A stretch of DNA of 64,000 nt. Source: Clostridiaceae bacterium (GTDB lineage: Bacteria; Bacillota; Clostridia; Saccharofermentanales; DTU023). Where the stretch lies: assembly GCA_012838135.1 (NCBI GenBank), contig DUPV01000042.1, positions 1-64,000 of the forward strand, written 5' to 3'. The position numbers and the translations under genes were made by a program. How positions within the stretch are numbered: position 1 is the stretch's first letter; every line of letters begins with the position of its first letter. Positions 47,808 through 56,988 of this stretch are shown piece by piece. The notes under the pieces are model-generated. The model saw nothing but the letters and a program-made list of their open reading frames with translations. It was not told the DNA's origin and made no database searches.

Positions 47808-48701
47808 ATGTCAGCGGTAAATAAAAAACAGACAGGACTAGGTAAAGGTTTAGGAGCTTTATTAGGCCAAACTGAAAAACAATTTCAACAAGCCTCAAAA
47901 AGTGTAGAAAAAATAATTGAATTAGATATAGAAGAGATCAGCCCTAATAAAGATCAGCCAAGATATAAATTTGATCAAGAAAAACTAGAAGAACTTGCTC
48001 AATCGATTAAACAACATGGCATCCTTCAACCAATAATTGTTACCTTTAAAGAAAGCCCGGATCATTATAAGATTATTGCCGGCGAAAGACGCTGGCGAGC
48101 TGCCAGAATTGCCGGTTTAAAAACTGTACCGGCAATAATTAGAGATGTTGAAGATCATCTGATTCTTCAACATTCAATTATTGAAAACATTCAAAGAGAA
48201 AATTTAAATCCTGTAGAAGAAACAAATGCATTTCATGATTTAATGAGTCAATATAATATGACGCAAGAAGAATTAGCCAAGACTTTAGGCAAAAGCAGAT
48301 CAGCTGTAGCTAATACTCTTCGTTTAAAAAATTTGCCGGAAGAAGTTCTAAATGAATTGGCTTCTGCAAATATTTCAGCAGGACATGCCAGGTGTTTATT
48401 ATCTCTTACTGAGACTGAGGATCAAATAAACACATGCAAATTAATTGTTGAAAATGATTTAAGTGTTAGAGAAACGGAAGCCTATGTAAAGAAATTGAAT
48501 GAACCTGTTACTAAGTCTAAACCCAAAAAAGAAAAGGACATTGAGTATCAATTAAGTATCAAAAAAATTGAAACAGATCTTTCGAAATCATTGGGAACCA
48601 GAGTTAAGCTAAAAGATAATGCAGGCAAGGGACAAATAATAATTCCCTATAATAATAATGATGAATTAAGTAGGCTTATAGATATTTTATCTGAAAAATA
48701 A
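47808..48701 (+). CDS. parB: Chromosome partitioning protein ParB (Spo0J)
   Basis: 297-aa ParB/Spo0J. N-terminus KKQTGLGKGLGALLG carries the family ParA-stimulating motif with basic residues. The CTPase/ParB domain has ISPNKDQPRYKFDQEKLEELAQSIKQHGILQPIIV, AGERRWRAARIAGL and ENIQRENLNPVEE; the HTH region has MTQEELAKTLGKSRSAVANTLRL. The C-terminal dimerisation part is preceded by a Lys-rich linker. GGAGAG precedes the ATG. Confidence 0.97.
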   Translation: MSAVNKKQTGLGKGLGALLGQTEKQFQQASKSVEKIIELDIEEISPNKDQPRYKFDQEKLEELAQSIKQHGILQPIIVTFKESPDHYKIIAGERRWRAARIAGLKTVPAIIRDVEDHLILQHSIIENIQRENLNPVEETNAFHDLMSQYNMTQEELAKTLGKSRSAVANTLRLKNLPEEVLNELASANISAGHARCLLSLTETEDQINTCKLIVENDLSVRETEAYVKKLNEPVTKSKPKKEKDIEYQLSIKKIETDLSKSLGTRVKLKDNAGKGQIIIPYNNNDELSRLIDILSEK

Positions 48702-49019
48702 TATTGTGAATTATATTAATATTCTATAATCGTTTTTTATATTTAACTATAACAAATAAAAACAAATGTTCTTTTTGCTGAATACTCTTTTTGATTTCGC
48801 TGTTGCAGACAATGCTTTATAAAATGTATTTAAAATGATAAAAACAATCAGACAAAAGCAACTTGCTTAATTGGTCAGAAGTGATAACAATCTTAAAAAG
48901 TGAATTTTGTAAATCCGGAGATTATTGATTATATATTATAAAGATATAAAAATACTTGTTGAACAGGTCATTTTTAGATAAATATTTTCAAATATAGATT
49001 TTTAATATAAGGAATTTAA
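48702..49019. other. 318-bp intergenic stretch after parB
   Basis: AT-rich, no ORF with a ribosome site, no RNA gene recognised. It leads up to the terminator at 49020. Confidence 0.4.
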
Positions 49020-49059
49020 AAAGCAATAGTGTAAGTAATAAATTTGCACTATTGCTTTT
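49020..49059. terminator. Bidirectional terminator between parB and nitroreductase gene
   Basis: Perfect 12-bp stem AAAGCAATAGTG (49020-49031) / CACTATTGCTTT (49047-49058) with T runs on both strands, serving convergent genes. A GC-rich GGGGGCCTCCCC block lies nearby at about 49089-49100, probably an additional hairpin after the nitroreductase gene. Confidence 0.75.
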
Positions 49060-49160
49060 ATGTACGCCCGACATGTAATCAATGACTGGGGGCCTCCCCG
49101 ATTTTAAGTATCTTATTAATTACTTGCTGAACATGCTAGAATCCGTGCAGATAAAATATT

Positions 49161-49703
49161 CTAATAAAATTCTCTTATTTGCTTACGATTAAGTTCATGC
49201 GGCGATTTTTTTGAATTTGCATAACCGACAGCAACTGAGAGACAGAAATATTCATCATCAGCCATATCTAAACGGTTTTTAAGATTGTTGGGGTTGGTTT
49301 CAGCAAAAGCAGGTGCAGCCATACCTATAATGCATGAACCAAGACCGAGAGATTCTGATGCTAAACAAAGACTTTGTGCAACAATGCCTGCATTCATCTC
49401 TGAATAAACAGTTTTAGGTGAACTCAAGACAAAGATAGTTGGAGCATTATAAAAAATGTTGTCTGCATTTCTTTCTTGCATTCTTTGTTTTGTCTTTTCG
49501 TTCATCAAACGAAAACATTCTTGAGAAATATTATGAATCAGATTTTTGTCTTGAATGACGTTTATCTTTAAATCTTGCAAATTAATTGCCGTTGGTGAGG
49601 CTAATGCGGCATTAACCAGACAATCTAATTCTTCATTTTTTATTTGTGTTTTTTTAAAATCACGACAGCTGCTTCTTTTTTTTATAGCAGATAAAACGTC
49701 CAT
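49161..49703 (-). CDS. Nitroreductase family flavoprotein
   Basis: 180-aa FMN-dependent nitroreductase fold. Starts DVLSAIKKRSSCRDFKKTQIKNEELDCLV and has AALASPTAINLQDLKINVI (FMN phosphate contact region), AGIVAQSLCLASESLGLGSCIIG and a C-terminal YFCLSVAVGYAN. Substrate is unknown; such proteins reduce nitro groups, quinones or other organics. AGGAGGT precedes the ATG. A 40-bp palindromic element, the same as upstream of the disulfide oxidoreductase at 7.9 kb, sits 28 nt upstream of the start. Confidence 0.88.
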   Translation of the reverse strand: MDVLSAIKKRSSCRDFKKTQIKNEELDCLVNAALASPTAINLQDLKINVIQDKNLIHNISQECFRLMNEKTKQRMQERNADNIFYNAPTIFVLSSPKTVYSEMNAGIVAQSLCLASESLGLGSCIIGMAAPAFAETNPNNLKNRLDMADDEYFCLSVAVGYANSKKSPHELNRKQIREFY

Positions 49704-49730
49704 AAAGATACCTCCTAGAATAATGTTATG

Positions 49731-49770
49731 TTCTGTTAACTTAAAAATTCATCTTTAGTTAACAGAGCCT
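49731..49770 (-). promoter_or_regulatory. 40-bp palindromic element, copy B (operator or 5' UTR element)
   Basis: Perfect inverted repeat TCTGTTAACT (49732-49741) / AGTTAACAGA (49757-49766) with a 15-nt centre. 37 of 40 positions match copy A at 7976-8015, including the AAAAATT and ATCTTT spacer parts. TATAAT lies just upstream on the minus strand (about 49777-49783), so it would be at or just after the transcription start. Confidence 0.65.
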
Positions 49771-50412
49771 TATTTCATTATAATTATATCATTTAACAAG
49801 TTTTACTTAACGAATGATTTACTATATTAATTAAACTATTTATTAAAGACCTGACATAAATAATAAATTATTCTATCTTTAAAAAATTGTATAACTCATA
49901 ACAATAGAGCATCCAAAAGAGAATAAGAATATATGTTAATAGCCAAGCAAACACGTAACGACAACATGATGAAATTCAAAACTGCCAATAACATTGATTA
50001 AATAAAATTTCTGAATTTGATGATCGTTTTTATTAGCAGAATAAAGAGGTAAGTTATAAGATAAAATCAAATATGAGTTACAATTGATTTTGAAAGAATA
50101 AAACAAAAATAGACAATGGCTATCAAAAAACAATTTAATATAATACAATATATAATAATTCTATTCGAAAATATAGTATATTTTAAAAAATGATTTAGTA
50201 TATCTACAAAAAGTGATTGTTGAAAAGAAACCGGTTATTAATAGTTACGGGAACTTTCATATATGGAATCACCAACGGAATTGCCGCGATAGAAGTATAT
50301 GATCTATTATTAATTATAAATATTAAATAATCTGAAAAGATAATAAAGATAATCATGTATAATAAGCATTATCTTTTTAAATATTAATTTCATATTAAGA
50401 CAGGAGACAAAC
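49771..50412. other. 642-bp AT-rich intergenic region
   Basis: Contains the nitroreductase promoter region on the left and the HPr-operon promoter region on the right. No convincing gene. A patch at 50217-50330 has noticeably more G/C and an open frame of 36 codons from a TTG (LKRNRLLIVTGTFIYGITNG, hydrophobic) without a ribosome site; it could be a gene remnant or a small membrane peptide. Confidence 0.45.
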
Positions 50413-50709
50413 ATGGTTGAATCAACAATTTATATAAGAAACAAAACAGGTTTACACTTGAGACCGGCAACAGAACTTTCACAATTATGTGCTAAATTGG
50501 ATTCGAATCTTAAATTTGTATTTGGCGACAAACACATAAATCCGAAAAGCGTATTGATGCTATTGGGTGCAGGGATCAAACAAGGATCAAAAATTTTGAT
50601 TCAAGTCGAAGGACCAAATGAGGTTGAAGATTTAAAAACAATCGAAGATGCTATTAATAGCGGTTTCGGTGAAGATATGATTCCTTTAGACGAAATTGTT
50701 GATGAATAA
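50413..50709 (+). CDS. HPr family phosphocarrier protein
   Basis: 98-aa HPr-like protein. The active-site histidine is in NKTGLHLRPATEL (His15-type position) and the regulatory serine in INPKSVLMLLGAGIKQGS (Ser46-type). The usual HARPA is HLRPA. It could be a PTS phosphocarrier or a Crh-like regulator; since the His is kept it may be phosphorylated by enzyme I. Unlike most ptsH genes it overlaps a permease gene (8 nt from the permease ATG at 50702). CAGGAGAC precedes the ATG. Confidence 0.88.
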   Translation: MVESTIYIRNKTGLHLRPATELSQLCAKLDSNLKFVFGDKHINPKSVLMLLGAGIKQGSKILIQVEGPNEVEDLKTIEDAINSGFGEDMIPLDEIVDE

Positions 50710-52309
50710 GGAAATAAAAATACCTTGGTATAAAAAAGGGGATATTGATGCCGGGCTAGGTACATTTTTTGATAGTTTTAGCAAAATCATCATAGCTGTT
50801 CCGATTTTGACCGGTGTCTTAAATATGTCAAAACAACTGGTTTTTGGAAAAGTTGTGGCGGCAACCGGCTTTACGGTATTCATTTTTTCTTTATTCAATA
50901 CATTATTTGCCAGAAATTTAGGTAAAAAAACACAAAACAAGGATATAACAGCTTTATTCGGTGGCATTTCGGGAACGACACTCTTTGTCTGGCTGAATGC
51001 AGTTATGTTGCCTACATATTTTGCCAGCCGGGATTCGACATTTGCTTGGTCGGTAGCGGTTGGAGTTTCGCTGATATATTCTGTCTTGCAGCTGATCTTA
51101 TCATTGGTTTTCAGCTCTGTTTTTAAATTTATTCCACGAGAAGCTCTAATGGGTGCTACAGTAGGCGGAGCTTTGACCTGGATGATTCTTTCCCCAATGG
51201 GAGAAGCCTTTACAACTCCTTGGGTGATAATACCTACACTATTTATATTATTTACTTTTTATTTCGGAGAAATAAAACCGAAATTCGGTTCTCCTGCTTT
51301 AATAGCCATCGGTATCGGTACAATTATTGCATGGATAAGTGGAGCAATGCATGTTGATAATCTGAGGGAATCTTTTGCAAACCTGAATTTCTATTTACCT
51401 AGTTTTCAATTTGGTATTCTCACAAATGAAGCATTGCAAATTGCATTAAATTATTTACCGTTAATTTTAGCGTATTTGCTTGCTGAATTAACCGCAGATA
51501 TGCAAGCATTTGCACAAGCTGAAGAAAGCAAAGAAATATATCCGGCACGCACAGCCTTGGTAGGTCTTTCTTTGAGTAATTTAATAGGTTCATTATTAGG
51601 CAGTCCGTTTCTTTTAAATTATTATTGGGGACATCCTGCTTGGAAAAAAGCAGAAGCCGGATCAAGTTATCCGCTATTTTCCGGCACAGCACATTTAGTC
51701 TTATGTTTGACCGGATTAGTTGCTGTAGTCACTTCGTTAATTCCAGTCAGCGCTTCGTTGGTTATGCTGGTCTATATCGGAATAGTATCCGGTGCGGGAG
51801 CATTTGCGACCGGACGCAAACGTTATTACGGTGCGATGATGCTAGGCGTTGCGATTCCGCTTTTTGAGCTGGTTAATAATAAGATATTTTCAGTAATGAA
51901 TGTGATGGTCAATTTTTCAGAAAACAGCTCAGATTTAATTATTGAACAAACTGCTGATGGCTTAATGAGTACAAGTGATGGTTCATCAGCAATTATCGTG
52001 TCAAAATTGGCAGAAGCAGGCTATGCGGAAGGTTTTATTACACTTGCTCAAGGTGCCATGACCATTGCAATTTTATATGCATCAATTCTATATCTGCTTA
52101 TCGATCACAATTGGCTCAAAACATCAGCTTTCTTTCTGGTAGCGACAATATTCTCCTTTTTCGGTTTAATCCATGCGAAAGAACTTACAATCAATGCAAA
52201 TCCCGCTCTCAGCTTAACTTATCTGGGCTTAGCAATTATATTTTTGATAATATGGCTGATTTCAAAGCGCAAGAAACGAAAGAAACTTAACATGAAGAAA
52301 CAGGTTTAA
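50702..52309 (+). CDS. NCS2-like multi-spanning permease
   Basis: 535-aa integral membrane protein with about 12 hydrophobic segments and a very basic C-terminus (SKRKKRKKLNMKK). The pattern (AVPILTGVLNMS, LFGGISGTTLFVWLNAVMLPTYF, REALMGATVGGALTWMILSP, ALVGLSLSNLIGSLLGSPF) recalls the NCS2/sulfate-permease fold used by xanthine/uracil and related permeases, but the substrate motifs of nucleobase carriers were not recognised. The ATG at 50702 overlaps the HPr stop (ATGAATAA), implying coupling; the downstream neighbour is a ketose epimerase, so a sugar or sugar acid is a possible substrate. Confidence 0.75.
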   Translation: MNKEIKIPWYKKGDIDAGLGTFFDSFSKIIIAVPILTGVLNMSKQLVFGKVVAATGFTVFIFSLFNTLFARNLGKKTQNKDITALFGGISGTTLFVWLNAVMLPTYFASRDSTFAWSVAVGVSLIYSVLQLILSLVFSSVFKFIPREALMGATVGGALTWMILSPMGEAFTTPWVIIPTLFILFTFYFGEIKPKFGSPALIAIGIGTIIAWISGAMHVDNLRESFANLNFYLPSFQFGILTNEALQIALNYLPLILAYLLAELTADMQAFAQAEESKEIYPARTALVGLSLSNLIGSLLGSPFLLNYYWGHPAWKKAEAGSSYPLFSGTAHLVLCLTGLVAVVTSLIPVSASLVMLVYIGIVSGAGAFATGRKRYYGAMMLGVAIPLFELVNNKIFSVMNVMVNFSENSSDLIIEQTADGLMSTSDGSSAIIVSKLAEAGYAEGFITLAQGAMTIAILYASILYLLIDHNWLKTSAFFLVATIFSFFGLIHAKELTINANPALSLTYLGLAIIFLIIWLISKRKKRKKLNMKKQV

Positions 52310-52507
52310 GTTTTTCAATCCAAAAACTAGAAAGTAGATAACAATACAGCCATTTAATGATGATAGCCGGATTTAAAGGAGCATACTATTCTTAAAGAAA
52401 ATCCAAATAATTTATTTGTATATTCGACTTGTTATTTTAGAAAAGATAAACTAGTTTAGTAAATATAGCATTCAATTAAATAGAGATTTCTTGCGAGGAG
52501 AAAAACA

Positions 52508-53377
52508 ATGAAATATGGAATTTATTATGCGTATTGGGAAAAAGAATGGGGAGGAGATTTCTGCAACTATATCTCAAAAGTTAAAAAATTAGGTTTTGAT
52601 ATTCTCGAAGTAGCTTGTGGAGATTTTCATACGAAAAAGTTGGAATACTTTAAGGAAGCACGAAAAATTGCCGAAGCTGAAAACATTCTTTTTACTGGTG
52701 GATATGGTCCAAGACCCGAACACAATTTAGCATCTGAAGATGAAAAATTAGTTGAAAAAGCATTTGATTTCTGGAAAGATTGCTTTGAGAAAATGGCAAC
52801 AGCAGGTATTTATTCAATAGGTGGTGCCCTATACTCTTATTGGCCGGTAGATTTCAAGGCCGGATTTGACAAAGAAGCAGACAAAGCAAGAAGTATTGAG
52901 CGAATGAAACAATTAGCGGATATAGCTGCCGAATATGAAATTACCTTAAACATGGAGGTTTTGAATCGCTTTGAAGGTTATATGATTAATACATGCGAAG
53001 AAGGTATGGATTACGTTAAAAAAGTAGATAAACCGAATGTTAAGATCATGCTGGACACATTCCATATGAATATTGAAGAAGAGTCAATGACAGAGCCGAT
53101 CATAAAAGCCGGATCTCACTTGGGAAACTTTCATGTAGGAGAAGCGAATAGAAAACCGCCATATCAAGGAAGCAGAATGCCTTGGGAAGAAATGGGAAAA
53201 GCCCTGAAAGAAATCGGTTATAACGGATCAATTGTTATGGAACCATTTGTTGTAAGAGGCGGAAAAGTAGGTCAGGATATTTCAGTCTGGCGAGATATTG
53301 TTGCTGATACATCTGAAAAATCATTAGACAAGGCAGCTTCTGATTCTGTTAAATTTTTACGTGATTTATGGGGATAG
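52508..53377 (+). CDS. D-psicose/D-tagatose 3-epimerase
   Basis: 289-aa TIM-barrel ketose 3-epimerase of the DTE/DPE family, interconverting D-fructose with D-psicose (allulose) and D-tagatose with D-sorbose. The metal and acid/base residues sit where expected: E150 (TLNMEVLNRFE), D183 (MLDTFHMNIE), H209 (GNFHVGE) and E245 (VMEPFV). It is strikingly close to the characterised clostridial enzymes, starting MKYGIYYAYWEKEW and including GGALYSYWPVDF. GCGAGGAG precedes the ATG. Which ketose is natural is unknown. 198 nt after the permease gene. Confidence 0.9.
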   Translation: MKYGIYYAYWEKEWGGDFCNYISKVKKLGFDILEVACGDFHTKKLEYFKEARKIAEAENILFTGGYGPRPEHNLASEDEKLVEKAFDFWKDCFEKMATAGIYSIGGALYSYWPVDFKAGFDKEADKARSIERMKQLADIAAEYEITLNMEVLNRFEGYMINTCEEGMDYVKKVDKPNVKIMLDTFHMNIEEESMTEPIIKAGSHLGNFHVGEANRKPPYQGSRMPWEEMGKALKEIGYNGSIVMEPFVVRGGKVGQDISVWRDIVADTSEKSLDKAASDSVKFLRDLWG

Positions 53378-53426
53378 TAAATAATTAAGTAAATCTTATA
53401 GTTTCCGGGAAATTTTTACATGTAGC

Positions 53427-53460
53427 GAACCCCAAAATCCTGACACGGATGGAGGGGTTC
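53427..53460. repeat. Hairpin between the epimerase and DUF362 genes
   Basis: Outer arms GAACCCC (53427-53433) and GGGGTTC (53454-53460), inner ATCC/GGAT around a TGACAC loop. Lies between convergent genes, so probably a transcription end, but no T run follows on either strand. Confidence 0.5.
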
Positions 53461-53485
53461 ACGATCATAACGATGTCATTTTAAA

Positions 53486-54583
53486 TCAGATTTTCACTAA
53501 GTCATAACTTCTTTCACCCAGACCGATTACTTCAGCATGACTCAAGCAGGATTCCCAATCAGTATCGGGAAACAGATTGGTAAAATGATCATTATGCAGA
53601 TTTTCACTTTCTCCTAACAGGCTGTTTTCAACGACGGGGGCGGCATTGACTAAGTCTACACATGCCTGATCTAAAGATACAGGATCAAAAGAAGCAAGCA
53701 TTCCTATGTCAGGAACGATTGCAACATCGTTTTCGGCAAGGCAGTCACAAAGGGGAGAAACATCCATGACTAAACTAATATGAAAATGCGGCCGGTCTTT
53801 CACAACAGCATAAGCATATTCTGCTATTCTTTCATTTAAAATGACATTGCTATTATTGTTAATTGGCTGGATTGCATCATAATTGCAACTTCCGATACAG
53901 CGTCCGCAACCGACACAAATATCGGTATTAATAAATGCCTTCTTATCAACAAAAGAAATTGCTCTGAATGCACAATTCCTGTAACAGGTACCGCAACTCA
54001 CACATTTTTCAGGATTGACACGCGGTTTACCGGCGTAATGCATTTCCATTTTACCTCCACGAGAACCGCATCCCATACCGATATTTTTGAGAGCCCCTCC
54101 AAATCCGGTCATTCGATGACCTTTAAAATGTGTTATGGATAGAAAAATATCAGCATCCATAATACCTCTACCGATCTTTGCTTCTTTAACATGTTTGCCA
54201 TTAATTGGAACATTTACGTCATCTGTTCCTTTGAGGCCATCGCCGATTAAAACATGACAACCGGTAGCAAAAGGATTGAATCCGTTTTCATAAGCTGAGG
54301 AGATATGCTCTATTGCATTCTTGCGTCGACCGATGTAAAGCGTATTACAATCTGTAAGAAAGGGAACACCTCCAAGTTCTTTGATGTAATCTGCAATGGT
54401 TTTGATATAATTCGGACGCAGATAAGCTACATTGCCCGGTTCTCCAAAATGGATTTTAATGGCAGTAAACTTTTTATTGAAATTAATTGTTTCAATACCG
54501 GCAGTATGTACCAGTCTTTTCAATTTTGCTAAAACATTTTCTTGATTTACGGTTCGAAAGTCTGTAAAAAACACTTTTGCCAT
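53486..54583 (-). CDS. DUF362 domain iron-sulfur protein
   Basis: 365-aa DUF362 protein with two 4Fe-4S ferredoxin motifs. The DUF362 part has KIHFGEPGNVAYLRPNYIKTIADYI, FLTDCNTLY and ITHFKGHRMTGFGGALKNIGMGCGSRGGKMEMH. Ferredoxin motifs are CVSCGTCYRNCAF and CVGCGRCIGSCNY. Probably an electron-transfer protein; function not known. The start at 54583 follows GGAGG by 7 nt; an upstream in-frame ATG (54646) would include the ribosome site. Confidence 0.88.
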   Translation of the reverse strand: MAKVFFTDFRTVNQENVLAKLKRLVHTAGIETINFNKKFTAIKIHFGEPGNVAYLRPNYIKTIADYIKELGGVPFLTDCNTLYIGRRKNAIEHISSAYENGFNPFATGCHVLIGDGLKGTDDVNVPINGKHVKEAKIGRGIMDADIFLSITHFKGHRMTGFGGALKNIGMGCGSRGGKMEMHYAGKPRVNPEKCVSCGTCYRNCAFRAISFVDKKAFINTDICVGCGRCIGSCNYDAIQPINNNSNVILNERIAEYAYAVVKDRPHFHISLVMDVSPLCDCLAENDVAIVPDIGMLASFDPVSLDQACVDLVNAAPVVENSLLGESENLHNDHFTNLFPDTDWESCLSHAEVIGLGERSYDLVKI

Positions 54584-54785
54584 AGATATTCCTCCTAATG
54601 TTGTAGTATTTGTGGACAGCTCATTAAATAAAACAATATGCGACAATGTCAGCAGAGAGTGTGTGTGCCTCGGCTAATGACTTTTATTAAAATTATTCTT
54701 GATTTTTTGCAGCTGATTTTCTACGCGAATATCTCGCATAAATTGCAAAATTGTATCAAATTCTATTTAAAAACAGTGATTAATT

Positions 54786-55649
54786 CTAGCATAGCTTTTC
54801 AATCAAAGGTAATATGAGTTTGTGCAATGTTGGATTTGCACTGAGAATGGAACTAGCTTTGAAAATATTGACCGGTTGATTGTGAAAATTTGTTACAATG
54901 CCACCTGATTCTTCAACAATCAAAATTCCTGCAGCAAAATCCCATGGTCTGAGTTTCGCTTCCAAAAAAACATGATGTCGATTTGCAGCCAAATATGCCA
55001 AATCCAAAGCTGCTGAACCATAACGTCGTATATCTTCTGTATTTTTAAAAATGTCATATAGAACCTGAAACATAACTTTATAGTCTAATTCTGTACCACG
55101 ATCGTAAGGACTTGAGCCAAAAGCGACTATAGCATGTTTTAAATCAGAAATATTGTTAATGGTTAACTTCATTTTATGCAAATTTTGAAACTCTTTAACT
55201 GTAATTATTTGTTGTTTTGCATTATTGATCAAATAAGATCCTTCATTCCTGCTTGCTTCATATAATTCATCTGAGAAAGGGTCGTAGATTATAGCAAAAT
55301 TTAATTCTTCGCCATTCCAAAAAGCCAAAGATGTAGATGAATGATGCACATCTAAAATTAAATTTTTGGTTCCGTCAACCGGATCCAGAATCCAGCAAGG
55401 CTTAGCTTTATCAAATTTGTGCTGATCATCTTCTTCACCTAAAAAGTGATGATCGGGAAATAGATTTAAGATGTGTTTTTCAATATATTCTTGAACATCA
55501 TAATCAATCTTTGTTACATAATTTGCAGAACCTTTCTGTTCAAGAACTTTTATGTCTTTTGAAGATTCTACCATTGACATTATAATATCCGAAGACTGTA
55601 AGACTATTCGTATTACTTCAAATTTTTCCTTATTTGTTAATTTATACAT
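54786..55649 (-). CDS. Inositol monophosphatase family protein (SuhB-like)
   Basis: 287-aa Mg-dependent phosphatase of the IMPase/FBPase/CysQ superfamily. Motifs are HHFLGEEDDQ (GEED-type), WILDPVDGTKN, YGSAALDLAYLAANRHHVF and WDFAAGILIVEESGG, all with expected Asp residues. The substrate could be inositol phosphate, PAP or another sugar phosphate. A GAGG site lies 6 nt before the ATG. Confidence 0.92.
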   Translation of the reverse strand: MYKLTNKEKFEVIRIVLQSSDIIMSMVESSKDIKVLEQKGSANYVTKIDYDVQEYIEKHILNLFPDHHFLGEEDDQHKFDKAKPCWILDPVDGTKNLILDVHHSSTSLAFWNGEELNFAIIYDPFSDELYEASRNEGSYLINNAKQQIITVKEFQNLHKMKLTINNISDLKHAIVAFGSSPYDRGTELDYKVMFQVLYDIFKNTEDIRRYGSAALDLAYLAANRHHVFLEAKLRPWDFAAGILIVEESGGIVTNFHNQPVNIFKASSILSANPTLHKLILPLIEKLC

Positions 55650-55958
55650 TTTAACCTCATGCTTTTATTCGATACCTTGATAATTACTGACGGGGAGATA
55701 AAACAGATTGAATCTAAACAAGTTGATCTAAAAACTCTTGGTGATATTCTTTTTTAATAGTAAAATTCCCCCGAATCCCCGGTAGTATATCAATGCTATT
55801 CTCCATTAAACCATGAAAATTATTGAATTAACTACCGAATAACATTATACAATATTTATTGTAGAAATGAAGGCAGAAGAGATAATGCCCATAAGCTTAT
55901 AAGAAAGATAATGTTTGAAAAACGAGCATTCAGGCAAAAAAATCCACTTACAGATTGA
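55650..55958. other. 309-bp intergenic region
   Basis: Leader/promoter of the IMPase gene on minus. A 32-codon plus-strand frame at 55659-55757 has no ribosome site and is not called. Nothing else recognised. Confidence 0.4.
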
Positions 55959-56885
55959 TTATAAATTCATCAAAAATAAAATTAAAGGGAAGGTTAAAGC
56001 AAACAAGGTAGTATTGAGTGATACACCGCGTGTGGCGAACTCGGCTTCCTTATCAAAAAGGGATGCATGGATGGCAACCATTGATCCACTGGGCATTGCC
56101 AACATCAAAACAATAGTTTGAGAGACTAATTCAGGAACCTTAAAAACTTTGAACAGAAAGATTGCCGAAATCGGAATAATCAAAAGGCGAAATACTGCAG
56201 CCAGAATATTTGCTGAATCCCGAAACAATGATTTGCTGAGCTTAATGCCACCTAAAGTTACACCGATCAGCATCATTGAAATCGGCGTAGTCATACCGCC
56301 GATATCATTTAGGACCATATAAATGACAGCCGGTAGGCTTATAGGTAAAAAGTATATTATTAACGTAAGCAGTGCACTTAGAGTTACCGGTTTTTTTATG
56401 ATTGAGATAATACTTACCGCATTCTCTCCTTTTATGGTAGATACTCCTACAGTGAAGAAATAAAGATTCCAAATCAAACTATGAATTACGGCAAGAATTG
56501 TTGCTTTGGGTCCGAGCAGATTTGCTACTATCGGATATCCCATGAAAGAGATGTTACTATAGATAACCAGAGCAATGAAGATGTTTTGTTTATCCCTACT
56601 CATTTTAAATGGCAATTTTCGCAAGACAAATGTAAAAATAAGAGAAGAAAGTACGAAATATAGTATAGACACAATTGCGGTCATAGCTATTTCATTTGCC
56701 ATTTCCGGTTCAAAAGAATTCGAAGAAGAAGAGAGAAGGCTTGCAGGCAAAGCCACATTTATCAGAAGATTGGTTAAACCTTGTTGGACTTTATCATCAA
56801 TCATGTTGATTTTTTTTAAAAGAAAACCGAGACCGACCAGAACAAAAATCCTGAACAATAAACTAATGACTGTATAGACGAACAT
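55959..56885 (-). CDS. AEC family transporter
   Basis: 308-aa auxin-efflux-carrier-family permease with about ten hydrophobic segments. Starts VISLLFRIFVLVGLGFLLKKI, has FIALVIYSNISFMGYPIVANLLG in the middle and AMPSGSMVAIHASLFDKEAEFATRGVSLNTTL near the C-terminus. Family members move organic acids such as malate; substrate unknown. No ribosome site directly precedes its ATG; a 31-codon ORF ends 7 nt upstream and has a good site, so it appears to be translated by coupling. Confidence 0.88.
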   Translation of the reverse strand: MFVYTVISLLFRIFVLVGLGFLLKKINMIDDKVQQGLTNLLINVALPASLLSSSSNSFEPEMANEIAMTAIVSILYFVLSSLIFTFVLRKLPFKMSRDKQNIFIALVIYSNISFMGYPIVANLLGPKATILAVIHSLIWNLYFFTVGVSTIKGENAVSIISIIKKPVTLSALLTLIIYFLPISLPAVIYMVLNDIGGMTTPISMMLIGVTLGGIKLSKSLFRDSANILAAVFRLLIIPISAIFLFKVFKVPELVSQTIVLMLAMPSGSMVAIHASLFDKEAEFATRGVSLNTTLFALTFPLILFLMNL

Positions 56886-56892
56886 AGCTGAT

Positions 56893-56988
56893 CTAGTTCA
56901 CAATTTCTTGCTTACCGGTAACTGGCAGTGCCTGACCGGCATTGTTATCTTGTATTTCAAGATGACTGGTAAAAGTGAATTGTGTCAT
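56893..56988 (-). CDS. 31-aa leader ORF upstream of AEC transporter gene
   Basis: Short ORF starting at ATG 56988 with GAGGAGAG upstream at a good distance, ending TAG 7 nt before the AEC ATG. It reads MTQFTFTSHLEIQDN... to ...GKQEIVN, soluble and low in hydrophobic runs. Most likely a leader whose translation opens the AEC start, or a small independent protein. Its sequence is not recognised. Confidence 0.55.
   Translation of the reverse strand: MTQFTFTSHLEIQDNNAGQALPVTGKQEIVN

Noticed and set aside
48702-49160. tRNA or other RNA gene in the parB-nitroreductase gap
   Set aside because: The GC-rich GGGGGCCTCCCC block and nearby stems do not form a cloverleaf, and no TTC loop or anticodon arm was found.
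49936-50148. 70-codon minus-strand frame in the gap before the HPr gene
   Set aside because: No ribosome site, composition follows the AT-rich background, no family features.
55659-55757. 32-codon plus-strand ORF upstream of the IMPase gene
   Set aside because: No ribosome site, no promoter, no recognisable sequence; overlaps the IMPase leader.
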